54,036 nt of DNA from Oscillospiraceae bacterium (lineage in GTDB: Bacteria; Bacillota; Clostridia; Oscillospirales; Oscillospiraceae). Made by a program: the position numbers and the translations under genes. Within the stretch, counting starts at the first letter, position 1, and each line of letters begins with the position of its first letter. Below are positions 8,190 through 15,708 of the stretch, in pieces. The stretch spans positions 1 to 54,036 of the forward strand of contig JAFQRK010000057.1 in NCBI GenBank assembly GCA_017410075.1, read 5' to 3'. The notes beneath the pieces were generated by a model. The model was not told the origin of the DNA. It ran no database searches and saw only the letters and a program-made list of their open reading frames with translations.

Positions 8190-9353
8190 ATGGAATTCGA
8201 TCTGACCTGGCTGCAGGTGGATCTGGATGTGCTGGAAGAAAATATGCGCAAAGTCCGGGCGCGCGCCGGTACGGATGTGCTGGCAGTTGTGAAAGCGGAT
8301 GCTTACGGCCTGGGTGCGGTGACGGTTGCCCGGGCGCTGGAAAACAGCTGCGCATTCTTCGGAACAGCCAATATTTCAGAGGCGCTGGAGCTTCGCCGCG
8401 GCGGCATCCAAAAGCCAATTTTGATCCTGGGTCGCGTACCCATCTCTGCCTACCCCCTGGCGGTAGCGGAGGATATCCGTGTGCCGATCTTTATTTATGA
8501 AGACGCCCTGGCGCTGTCCAATGAGGCTGTTAAGCAGGGCAAGACCGCCAAGTTCCATTTTGTTGTGGATACGGGTATGAGCCGCATCGGCTTCCAGGCC
8601 ACCCGGGAGTCTGCGGATATGTGCGCGGAAATTTGCAAGCTGCCGGGACTTCAGGCGGAAGGACTTTTCAGCCATTATGCCACCGCCGACGGCGCAGATC
8701 TGACCTCGGCAAAAGCGCAGCTGCAGCTGTTTGAGGCGTTTACGGCGATGCTGAAGGATCGGGGCATTGCGATCCCCATCCGCCACTTGAACAATTCCGC
8801 CGGCATTATGAATTTCCCCGGCCTGCAGGATATGGTGCGCTCCGGCATCGTTCAGTACGGAATGTACCCCAGCGATGCGGTGGACGCCGCGCTGCTGCCG
8901 GTAGAACCGGTGATGGAATGGATCGCCAAGGTGGTCTATGTGAAAACGCTGCCTGCCGGACGGCAAATCAGCTACGGCGGCTGCTTTACCACCACCCGGG
9001 AGACCAAGGTCGCCACCCTGCCGGTGGGCTATGCCGACGGCTACAGCCGGAGATTAACAGACAAAGCCTATGTGCTGATCCACGGCAAAAAGGCGCCTGT
9101 TATCGGCAGGATCTGTATGGATCAGATGATGGTGGATGTTACGGATATTCCCGATGTGAACATCGGTGACCGAGCTATGCTGATCGGCAAAAGCGGTGAC
9201 GAGCAGATCACTGTTGACTATCTGGCACAGCTGACGGGAACACTGAATTATGAGATCATTTGCGGCATTTCCCGCCGCACACCCAGAGTGTATTTCCGGG
9301 GCGGCAAGCCCGTCAGCGAGGTGCACTATCTGCTGGACACCCAAGAAAAATAG
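8190..9353 (+). CDS. alr: Alanine racemase
   Basis: This 387-residue fold-type III PLP enzyme converts L-alanine to D-alanine for peptidoglycan. The PLP lysine is Lys35 in VVKADAYGLG, where the usual Asn of VKANAYG is Asp. The catalytic tyrosine lies in QISYGG, and the partner motif ICMDQMMVD is present. I chose ATG 8190, with TCAGGAGTTG upstream, over a 21-residue upstream extension without similarity to the family. It is followed after 10 bp by the CapA-like gene, so both are probably one transcript and both point to the cell envelope. Confidence 0.93.
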   Translation: MEFDLTWLQVDLDVLEENMRKVRARAGTDVLAVVKADAYGLGAVTVARALENSCAFFGTANISEALELRRGGIQKPILILGRVPISAYPLAVAEDIRVPIFIYEDALALSNEAVKQGKTAKFHFVVDTGMSRIGFQATRESADMCAEICKLPGLQAEGLFSHYATADGADLTSAKAQLQLFEAFTAMLKDRGIAIPIRHLNNSAGIMNFPGLQDMVRSGIVQYGMYPSDAVDAALLPVEPVMEWIAKVVYVKTLPAGRQISYGGCFTTTRETKVATLPVGYADGYSRRLTDKAYVLIHGKKAPVIGRICMDQMMVDVTDIPDVNIGDRAMLIGKSGDEQITVDYLAQLTGTLNYEIICGISRRTPRVYFRGGKPVSEVHYLLDTQEK

Positions 9354-9363
9354 AGGGATTTTT

Positions 9364-10725
9364 ATGAAAAAGAACAATTCCATCCTGCTGATCGCCATTT
9401 TGGCGGTCACGCTGGCGGTGCTGCTGGTGGTGTGCATCTTCGTCGTCAACCACGACAGCAAGGAGCCCACGCCTACCCAGCCCCAGACCCAGCCCACAAC
9501 CGTTCCTACCCAGCCGCCTACGCAGCCCCCGACGGAGCCGCCGGTCACCAAGGTGAGCACCGCAACCGTCTATTCTGTGGGCGATATGCTGATGCATATG
9601 CCGGTGATCAATACCGGCTATGACGAAGCCACCCGCACCTATGATCTGGAAATGATCTTCGACTATATTTCCGATTATACCGCCTCGGCAGATCTGATGG
9701 TGGGCAATTTGGAAACCACCCTGGCCGGCTTGGATAACGGCTATAATTACAGCGGCTATCCCCAGTTTAACTGCCCGGATTCCGTGGTGGATGCCATGAA
9801 AGCCGCCGGCTTTGATGTGGTGCTGACCGCAAATAACCATTCCTACGACACCCGTACCGTGGGCTTAAACCGCACGCTGCAGGTCATCAGGGATCGGGAG
9901 CTTTCCTATCTGGGCACCAAGCTGGATGCAGCGGAAAAGGACTATATCATCGCCGATTGCAACGGCATCCAGATCGGTCTGCTGTGCTATACCTATGATA
10001 CCGGCACCTCTGACCCGGAGACCATTGCTCTGAACGGCATCACCCTGACCAAGGAGGATTCCAAGCTGGTCAATTCCTTTGACTATAACGAGCTGGATGT
10101 TTTCTACGCCGATGTGGAAGAAAATATGGCCGCTATGGAGCGCGAGGGCGCGGAGGCTGTGATGCTCTACATCCATTGGGGTGAGGAGTACCAGCTGCAG
10201 GCCAATTCCAGCCAGAAGGCCATTGCCCAGAAGCTGTGCGACCTGGGCGTGGATGTGATCGTGGGCGGACATCCCCATGTGGTGCAGCCGGTGGAGCTGC
10301 TGACCAGCACCACCGACGAGAGTCAAAAAACAGTTTGCCTGTATTCTATGGGCAACGCCGTGTCCAATCAGCGGCTGGGCAATCTGTCCAGCGTCAAGAC
10401 CGCCCATACCGAGGACGGCGCAATGATGCAGGTCACCTTTGCGGAGTATTCCGACGGGACTGTGATCGTGGAAACGGCAGATGTGCTGCCCTTCTGGGTG
10501 TGGATGCACTATGATGCGGATTGGAATAAGCTCTATCAGCTGATGCCGCTGGACGACCAGATCGAGGATTGGCAAACACAGTTCGGTGTGGATAACGATG
10601 TGCTGAAGAAGCTTCAGGATTCCTACGACCGGACGATGGCGCTGGTAGGCGAGGGCATCGAAGAGGCTCAGGCATATTACTCTGCGAACCAGCAAGCGGT
10701 AGAAGCCGCCCTGGGTGTTAAGTAA
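9364..10725 (+). CDS. CapA-family (PGA_cap) exported protein
   Basis: This 453-residue protein starts with a signal anchor (about residues 6-28, ILLIAILAVTLAVLLVVCIF). A Pro/Thr/Gln stalk (TQPQTQPTTVPTQPPTQPP) follows, then a calcineurin-like CapA domain. Metal-site motifs of that domain are visible: VGDMLMH, GNLETT, TANNHSYD, YIHWGEEY and GGHPHVVQP. CapA proteins take part in poly-gamma-glutamate capsule export in bacilli. Without capB or capC in the neighbourhood, a general surface phosphoesterase role is as likely. The gene lies 10 bp after alr and ends at a strong terminator. Confidence 0.85.
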   Translation: MKKNNSILLIAILAVTLAVLLVVCIFVVNHDSKEPTPTQPQTQPTTVPTQPPTQPPTEPPVTKVSTATVYSVGDMLMHMPVINTGYDEATRTYDLEMIFDYISDYTASADLMVGNLETTLAGLDNGYNYSGYPQFNCPDSVVDAMKAAGFDVVLTANNHSYDTRTVGLNRTLQVIRDRELSYLGTKLDAAEKDYIIADCNGIQIGLLCYTYDTGTSDPETIALNGITLTKEDSKLVNSFDYNELDVFYADVEENMAAMEREGAEAVMLYIHWGEEYQLQANSSQKAIAQKLCDLGVDVIVGGHPHVVQPVELLTSTTDESQKTVCLYSMGNAVSNQRLGNLSSVKTAHTEDGAMMQVTFAEYSDGTVIVETADVLPFWVWMHYDADWNKLYQLMPLDDQIEDWQTQFGVDNDVLKKLQDSYDRTMALVGEGIEEAQAYYSANQQAVEAALGVK

Positions 10726-10727
10726 AA

Positions 10728-10770
10728 TAAAACCAGCCTGCTGCGAAACCGCAGCAGGCTGGTTTAATTT
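10728..10770 (+). terminator. Rho-independent terminator after the CapA gene
   Basis: The stem AAACCAGCCTGCTGCG/CGCAGCAGGCTGGTTT has an AAAC loop and is followed by TAATTT. Confidence 0.88.
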
Positions 10771-10783
10771 AGGGGGTAACCTT

Positions 10784-10893
10784 GGCCCCCTCCCTGAGGG
10801 GGCTGGCAGAAATCTCTGATTTCTGACTGGGGGAGTTAACCTCCCTCCGTCTGCCCTTCGGGCAGCCACCTCCCCCAAAGGAGGAGGCGAGGG
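10784..10893. repeat. Dispersed double-hairpin element, copy 2
   Basis: It has the same frame as the copy at 3216, but hairpin 1 has different arms (CAGAAATC/GATTTCTG) while hairpin 2 is CTGCCC/GGGCAG. The edge GCGAGGGATTATACT runs into the end of the Rrf2 gene and supplies its stop codon. Confidence 0.85.
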
Positions 10894-10894
10894 A

Positions 10895-11308
10895 TTATAC
10901 TGCCGACTGCTTCAGCAGGTCGGCGATGGTGATGCCTTCGAAAAATTCGTCGATCATCTGATCTAAGCGATCCCACATGGGCTTGGTGTGGCAGCACTCC
11001 GTACGGGAGCAGGCCGCAGGGCCCTGGGATGTGCAGCTGACAGCGTTCAGCGAGCCCTCTGTCAGCTTCAAAATGCTGCCGATGGTATAGCCGTCCGGGC
11101 TGCGATTCAGACGGTAGCCGCCGCCCTTGCCGTGTACGGCGTCCACGAAGCCGGCCTTGCTCAGCACCGTCATAATGGATTCCAGATATTTTTGCGACAT
11201 ATTTTCCAGCTCTGCGATCTCCTTCAGCGGCACAAATTCTTCCCGCTGCCGCTGGGCAAGGCATACCATCACCCGCAGAGCATACCGTCCTTTTGTTGAT
11301 ACGATCAT
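10895..11308 (-). CDS. Rrf2-family regulator, IscR-like
   Basis: This 137-residue protein has the Rrf2 winged-helix domain (STKGRYALRVMVCLA at the N-terminus, KYLESIMTVLSKAGFV as recognition region, GKGGGYRL as wing). The C-terminal half has Cys92, Cys100, Cys105/106 and His107, close to the three Cys plus His that bind [2Fe-2S] in IscR. It is the last gene of nifS-nifU-rrf2, 6 bp after nifU, whereas iscR is commonly first. It probably senses iron-sulfur status and represses the operon at the repeats around 12979-13023. The last codons (GTA TAA) lie in the border of a dispersed repeat. Confidence 0.88.
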   Translation of the reverse strand: MIVSTKGRYALRVMVCLAQRQREEFVPLKEIAELENMSQKYLESIMTVLSKAGFVDAVHGKGGGYRLNRSPDGYTIGSILKLTEGSLNAVSCTSQGPAACSRTECCHTKPMWDRLDQMIDEFFEGITIADLLKQSAV

Positions 11309-11314
11309 AGCCGC

Positions 11315-11743
11315 TTAGTCACAATGTGCGCAATGTGCGCAATCGGGAAACTGCTTGGCGTCATAGGGGATGCCATTGCGGTCAAAATAGTCCTTCAGGG
11401 CATTTTTGATGGCTTCCTCTGCCAGAACGGAGCAGTGCAGCTTGTGTGCCGGCAGACCGTCCAGCGCTTCTGCAACGGCTTTGTTGGTCAGCTCCATCGC
11501 GTCGTGGATGGATTTGCCCATGATCATCTCCGTAGCCATAGAGGAGGAGGCGATGGCGCTGCCGCAGCCGAAGGTCTCAAACTTCACATCCACAATGATG
11601 TCATTTTCGATCTTCAGATAGATCTTCATAATGTCGCCGCACTTGGCGTTGCCCACCTCACCGACGCCGTCGGCATTTTCGATCACACCCACATTGCGCG
11701 GATGCATAAAGTGGTCCATAACCTTTTCACTGTAAAGTGCCAT
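11315..11743 (-). CDS. nifU: Iron-sulfur cluster scaffold NifU/IscU
   Basis: This 142-residue IscU-type scaffold assembles Fe-S clusters from sulfur delivered by the desulfurase. The three cluster cysteines are visible in NAKCGD, TFGCGSA and LHCSVLA, and the Asp next to the first Cys is kept. The C-terminus adds a short Cys/His tail (PDCAHCAHCD) of the kind seen in clostridial NifU-like proteins, which could hold an extra metal. It follows nifS after 12 bp and precedes the Rrf2 gene by 6 bp. Confidence 0.93.
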   Translation of the reverse strand: MALYSEKVMDHFMHPRNVGVIENADGVGEVGNAKCGDIMKIYLKIENDIIVDVKFETFGCGSAIASSSMATEMIMGKSIHDAMELTNKAVAEALDGLPAHKLHCSVLAEEAIKNALKDYFDRNGIPYDAKQFPDCAHCAHCD

Positions 11744-11755
11744 AGTCGATTCTCC

Positions 11756-12943
11756 TTACAAAATGTATGTTCTCTTGCCGGTCTGCAGATCCCGCCAAAC
11801 GGGGCTCATACCCCGCAGCTGCTCTACCACTGCAGGAACGGCAGACAGAATGTGGTCGATCTCTTCCATTGTATTGCGATGGCTCAGGCTAAGCCGCAGG
11901 CTGCCGTGTGCCACATCGTGAACTCTGCCGATGGCCAGCAGCACATGGCTGGGATCCAGATCGCCGCTGGTGCAGGCGGAGCCGGAGGAGGCGCTGATGC
12001 CGTACATATCCAAAAGCAGCAGCAGGCTCTCGCCCTCGATTCCCTCAAAGCAGAAGCTGATATTGCCGGGCAGACGGTTTACCGGGTCGCCGTTGAGCGC
12101 GCAATGGGGGATCCGGGAAAGACCAGCGATCAGCTTATCCCGCATAGCGGTGACTTTGACGGTGTTTTCTTCCAGATTGGCAACAGCTTCTTCCAATGCG
12201 GCAACCATACCGCAGATGCCGGGAAGATTCTCCGTGCCGGCGCGTTTGCCCCGCTCCTGGGCGCCGCCGTCGATAAGATTGGTCAGCATCAGCCCTCTGC
12301 GGCAGTACAGCGCGCCCACGCCCTTGGGGCCGTGGAATTTGTGGGCGGAAAGGCTGAGCATATCAATGTTCTGCGCTTTGACATCAATGGCAATGTGACC
12401 GACGGCCTGCACCGCATCGGTGTGGAAGGGAACGCCGGCCTCCTTGCAAATTGCGCCGATTTCCGCAATGGGCAGGATGGAGCCGATCTCGTTGTTGGCG
12501 TACATGGTGGTCACCAGGCAGGTGTCCTCCCGGATGGCGTCCCTGACCTGCCGGGCGGTGATATTATGATTGTTTTTTACATCCAAAAGGGTGATCTCAA
12601 AGCCCTCTTTTTCCAGCCGGTTCAGGGTGTGCAGCACAGCATGATGCTCAAACGCGGTGGAAATAATGTGCTTTTTGCCCTTGCGCGCACCCAGACGGGC
12701 GGCGGAGATAATGGCCTGATTGTCCGCCTCGCTGCCGCCGGAGGTGAAATAAATTTCCCGCGGCTCGCAGCCCAAAAGCGCAGCCATTCTGGCACGGGCA
12801 TCCTCCAGCACCTCTTTGGCCTGCTGGCCGACAGAGTGCAGACTGGAGGGGTTTCCGTAAAATTTTTCAAAACAAGGCATCATAGCCTCAATTGCCGCCT
12901 TGCTCATCTTGGTGGTGGCGGCATTATCTGCGTAAACCTGCAT
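11756..12943 (-). CDS. nifS: Cysteine desulfurase NifS/IscS
   Basis: This 395-residue PLP enzyme releases sulfur from cysteine for Fe-S clusters. The PLP lysine is in SAHKFHGPKG and the catalytic cysteine in SGSACTSG; YADNAATTKMS at the N-terminus and HTDAVQAVGH are also typical. The start ATG 12943 has CAGGAGG 9 nt upstream. It is the first gene of the Fe-S operon and is driven by the promoter at 12985-13013. The short Cys-loop resembles NifS-type (group I) enzymes that work with a NifU scaffold. Confidence 0.95.
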   Translation of the reverse strand: MQVYADNAATTKMSKAAIEAMMPCFEKFYGNPSSLHSVGQQAKEVLEDARARMAALLGCEPREIYFTSGGSEADNQAIISAARLGARKGKKHIISTAFEHHAVLHTLNRLEKEGFEITLLDVKNNHNITARQVRDAIREDTCLVTTMYANNEIGSILPIAEIGAICKEAGVPFHTDAVQAVGHIAIDVKAQNIDMLSLSAHKFHGPKGVGALYCRRGLMLTNLIDGGAQERGKRAGTENLPGICGMVAALEEAVANLEENTVKVTAMRDKLIAGLSRIPHCALNGDPVNRLPGNISFCFEGIEGESLLLLLDMYGISASSGSACTSGDLDPSHVLLAIGRVHDVAHGSLRLSLSHRNTMEEIDHILSAVPAVVEQLRGMSPVWRDLQTGKRTYIL

Positions 12944-12978
12944 ATCAAAATCCTCCTGGGGATCAACCTAGTAGTTCC

Positions 12979-13023
12979 GTAGGTAATATAGCAATATTTA
13001 CCTACTTTGTCAATAGGTAAATA
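12979..13023 (-). promoter_or_regulatory. nifS operon promoter with overlapping Rrf2-type inverted repeats
   Basis: Read on the minus strand, TTGACA (13008-13013), 17 bp and TATATT (12985-12990) form a near-consensus sigma-A promoter. Two perfect inverted repeats overlap it. GTAGGTAA-N11-TTACCTAC covers 12979-13005 and spans the -10. TATTTACCTA-N9-TAGGTAAATA covers 12995-13023 and spans the -35. They share the middle half-site. Binding here would block RNA polymerase. The Rrf2 protein encoded at the end of this operon is the obvious candidate; that link is inference. Confidence 0.8.
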
Positions 13024-13150
13024 ACGCGATTTATATTTAAATGTATGAAAAGAAAACGGCAGGATTTCCCTTAATTCTCGACATTTTCAGCGGTTACATA
13101 TTCGTGCGCATTGGCATATTAAGAAGGCAGACGAAATGGAGGGCTGAAAG

Positions 13151-14116
13151 TTGAAAAAATTTACAAAATGCACAGCGTTCCTATTGCTGTGTGCCTGGCT
13201 GTTGCCGGCAAATGTATTCGCCAAGGAGCTGATCCCGGTGGGGGAAGTGGTGGGGCTGGAGCTTCGGGACGATACGGTAACGATCGCAGCTTTTGATGAG
13301 CAGTTGGGCGCGGCGGCGAAAGCCGCAGGCGTGTCGGTAGGCGATCAGATCATCCGCATCGACGGAACAGCAGTCCGCTCCTCTGCCGATGTGCGCAATG
13401 CGCTGAAGAACGCTAACGGGCAGGTGGAGCTGTCCGTTGTCCGTAACGGCAAAGAAAAAACCTATTCCCTCACACCGGAGGTCACCGAATCCGGGCCAAA
13501 GCTGGGGGTATATCTGCGCCAGGGGATCACCGGCATCGGCACAGTGACCTATTATGATCCGGACACCGGCAGTTTTGGCACGCTGGGCCACGGGGTTAAC
13601 GATTCCGATGGGAAATTACTCCAAATGACCCAAGGTTATGCCTATGATGCCAAAGTGCTGACGGTGCGCAAGGGTCGCGCCGGCGATCCGGGACAGCTGA
13701 TGGGCTCTGTGGACGGGGATTCGCCCATAGGGGTCCTCAGCGCCAATACCGACCGGGGCGTGTTCGGCACCACGGAAACGGGCTGGCAGGGGAAAACGGT
13801 CACGGTCGCTGAATCTGATGAGGTGAAAACCGGCCCGGCAGTGATCCGCAGCACGGTCAGCGGAGATACGGTACGGGAATATTCTGTGGAAATTCTGAAA
13901 ATTTATCCAAAGTCCCGTCAAAACGGGCGAAATCTTCTCCTTCGGGTCACCGATCCGGCGCTTTTGAGCGCCACCGGCGGCATCGTGCAGGGAATGTCCG
14001 GGTCGCCTATATTGCAGAACGGCAAGCTCATCGGTGCGGTGACCCATGTCCTGGTCAATGACCCCACCACCGGCTACGGCATCTTCATCGAAAATATGCT
14101 GGACGCTGCTGCGTAA
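13151..14116 (+). CDS. spoIVB: SpoIVB-type serine peptidase (S55) with PDZ domain
   Basis: This 321-residue exported protease starts at TTG 13151 with GGAGG upstream. A signal peptide (about residues 1-24, ending near NVFA) is followed by a PDZ domain (GVSVGDQIIRIDG) and the S55 peptidase domain with GTLGHGVND (catalytic His) and GMSGSPIL (catalytic Ser). In Bacillus, SpoIVB is made in the forespore and triggers pro-sigma-K processing. At 321 residues it is about 100 shorter than the B. subtilis protein, mainly before the PDZ domain. A CATATTA element at 13115-13121 resembles a forespore sigma -10 box, but I could not fit a convincing -35. Confidence 0.88.
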   Translation: MKKFTKCTAFLLLCAWLLPANVFAKELIPVGEVVGLELRDDTVTIAAFDEQLGAAAKAAGVSVGDQIIRIDGTAVRSSADVRNALKNANGQVELSVVRNGKEKTYSLTPEVTESGPKLGVYLRQGITGIGTVTYYDPDTGSFGTLGHGVNDSDGKLLQMTQGYAYDAKVLTVRKGRAGDPGQLMGSVDGDSPIGVLSANTDRGVFGTTETGWQGKTVTVAESDEVKTGPAVIRSTVSGDTVREYSVEILKIYPKSRQNGRNLLLRVTDPALLSATGGIVQGMSGSPILQNGKLIGAVTHVLVNDPTTGYGIFIENMLDAAA

Positions 14117-14117
14117 A

Positions 14118-14226
14118 GTCCTCCCTCTGACGAGGGAGGTGGCACGGCGTAGCCGTGACGGAGGGATTGTCAATTCCCCGGCTTCGCTACGCTCAGCGGC
14201 CCCCTTGTGTAAAGGGAGCCGAGGCT
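14118..14226. repeat. Dispersed double-hairpin element, copy 3 (reverse orientation)
   Basis: This is an inverted and more diverged copy between spoIVB and the FGGY kinase. Hairpin 2 has arms CACGGC/GCCGTG, and the outer CCTCCCTC/GAGGGAGG arms are kept. Confidence 0.75.
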
Positions 14227-14227
14227 T

Positions 14228-14257
14228 CGGGCGGCAGATTGCCGCCCGCTTTTTCTT
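14228..14257 (+). terminator. Rho-independent terminator
   Basis: A perfect 9-bp stem CGGGCGGCA/TGCCGCCCG with loop GAT is followed by TTTTTCTT. It closes the spoIVB unit after the repeat. Confidence 0.82.
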
Positions 14258-14284
14258 GCAAACGCATGCATTGTGTGCTACACT
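14256..14284 (+). promoter_or_regulatory. Candidate promoter of the FGGY kinase
   Basis: TTGCAA and TACACT are separated by 17 bp, about 32 bp before the start codon and directly after the terminator. Confidence 0.55.
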
Positions 14285-14315
14285 AAGTTTGTAGATTGAC
14301 AATTCGGAGGTGCTT

Positions 14316-15593
14316 ATGCAAGCGATCGGTATTGATATTGGAACAACAAGCATATGCGGCGTAGTACTTGATATAAAAACGGGCGAGCTGATAAAGTCTG
14401 TTACAAGGGACAGCAATGCTTTTGTCAGCGGCAGTGCAGATTGGGAAAAAATACAGTCAGTTGAAAAGATCACAGCGATCGCAACAGATATTCTGGATGC
14501 GTTGATTTCTGAAGAAACTGCGGTTATTGGCGTTACGGGACAGATGCACGGCATCGTTTATGTGGATAAAGACTGCAACGCCGTGAGTTCCTTATATACA
14601 TGGCAGGACGGCAGGGGCGATCAGCCCTTTGGCGATACCACCTATGCCGAATTTTTAGGCAGCTGCACAGGCTATGGCAATGTTACGGACTTTTATAACA
14701 GACAAAACGGCTTGGTGCCGGAGTCTGCAGCCGGATTCTGTACGATACAGGACTATTTTGTTGCCCATATTTGCGGTCTGAAAAAACCCAAAATACATAT
14801 TACTGATGCTGCCAGCTTTGGCTTGTTCGACTTGGAAGCTAAGCGGTTTACTTGCGAAAACGGTGTTGACTTTGTTGATGGATTCAAGCTTGCAGGCGCG
14901 TATAAAAATATACCCGTAAGCGTTGCTGTGGGCGATAATCAAGCCAGTGTTCTGTCAAGCATTTCCGGGCAGGATGCGCTTCTGATAAATGTTGGTACGG
15001 GAAGTCAGGTGTCGGTTGTTTCTGAGCGTATCATAACGGCGAATAATATCGAAACAAGACCTTTCTTTGAGGATAAATACATTGCAGTCGGTGCGGCGCT
15101 CTGCGGCGGCAGAGCCTATGCTGTACTTAAGGATTTTTACAAATCGGTCTTATCCGGTGTTGGTAAGGCAGATGACAAAACGGTATATGACCTTATGAGT
15201 ACATTCTTTGAAGAAAAAGGCGAGGCGCTGACAGTAGATACCCGTTTTGCAGGCACCAGAGCAGATAAAACGGTCCGTGGCAGCATTCAGAATATTTCGG
15301 TTGAAAACTTTACCCCTGCAGCACTTACAAAAGGCGTGCTGGAGGGTATGATTCAAGAGCTTTACGATATGTTTACGGCGATGGGCGTGAATATCAAGGG
15401 CATTGTCGGCTCTGGTAACGGCATTCGTAAGAACAAGGCGCTGATAACAGCGACGGAAAAAAGGTTTGGCTATAATTTGAAGATCCCTTGCCACACAGAA
15501 GAAGCTGCGTTTGGCGCAGCACTGTATGGAATGATCTGCGCAGGCTGTTGCAAAAATGTCGGCGAAGCAAGAAAGCTGATTCGTTATATATAG
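14316..15593 (+). CDS. FGGY-family carbohydrate kinase, sedoheptulokinase-like
   Basis: This 425-residue kinase has the N-terminal phosphate loop GIDIGTTS, then GVTGQMHG and WQDGR, and the C-terminal GTGSQVSV, GSGNGI and EEAAFGAALYG. The TGQMHG and WQDGR pair resembles sedoheptulokinase, but FGGY specificity is hard to call from sequence. The start ATG 14316 has CGGAGG 5 nt upstream. The gene is noticeably more AT-rich than its neighbours, with many TTT, AAA and ATA codons. It is alone between a repeat-terminator pair and another terminator, with no transporter or pentose-phosphate gene beside it. This suggests recent acquisition. Confidence 0.78.
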   Translation: MQAIGIDIGTTSICGVVLDIKTGELIKSVTRDSNAFVSGSADWEKIQSVEKITAIATDILDALISEETAVIGVTGQMHGIVYVDKDCNAVSSLYTWQDGRGDQPFGDTTYAEFLGSCTGYGNVTDFYNRQNGLVPESAAGFCTIQDYFVAHICGLKKPKIHITDAASFGLFDLEAKRFTCENGVDFVDGFKLAGAYKNIPVSVAVGDNQASVLSSISGQDALLINVGTGSQVSVVSERIITANNIETRPFFEDKYIAVGAALCGGRAYAVLKDFYKSVLSGVGKADDKTVYDLMSTFFEEKGEALTVDTRFAGTRADKTVRGSIQNISVENFTPAALTKGVLEGMIQELYDMFTAMGVNIKGIVGSGNGIRKNKALITATEKRFGYNLKIPCHTEEAAFGAALYGMICAGCCKNVGEARKLIRYI

Positions 15594-15663
15594 GCAGTCG
15601 CTTAACCCGTTATTGTCCCGGGGCTTGACCGAACGGTTATTAAACGCTCCAGGATTCCAACAA

Positions 15664-15705
15664 AACAAAAAAAGAGGACCGTCGGGAGACGGTCCTCTTT
15701 TTATA
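15664..15705. terminator. Bidirectional rho-independent terminator
   Basis: The stem AAAAAGAGGACCGTC/GACGGTCCTCTTTTT has a GGGA loop and lies between the convergent kinase and LicD genes. Confidence 0.88.
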
Positions 15706-15708
15706 AAT

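Noticed and set aside
13085..13125. Sigma-G promoter of spoIVB
   Set aside because: CATATTA fits a -10, but no convincing -35 lies at 17-18 bp, so it is only mentioned in the gene entry.
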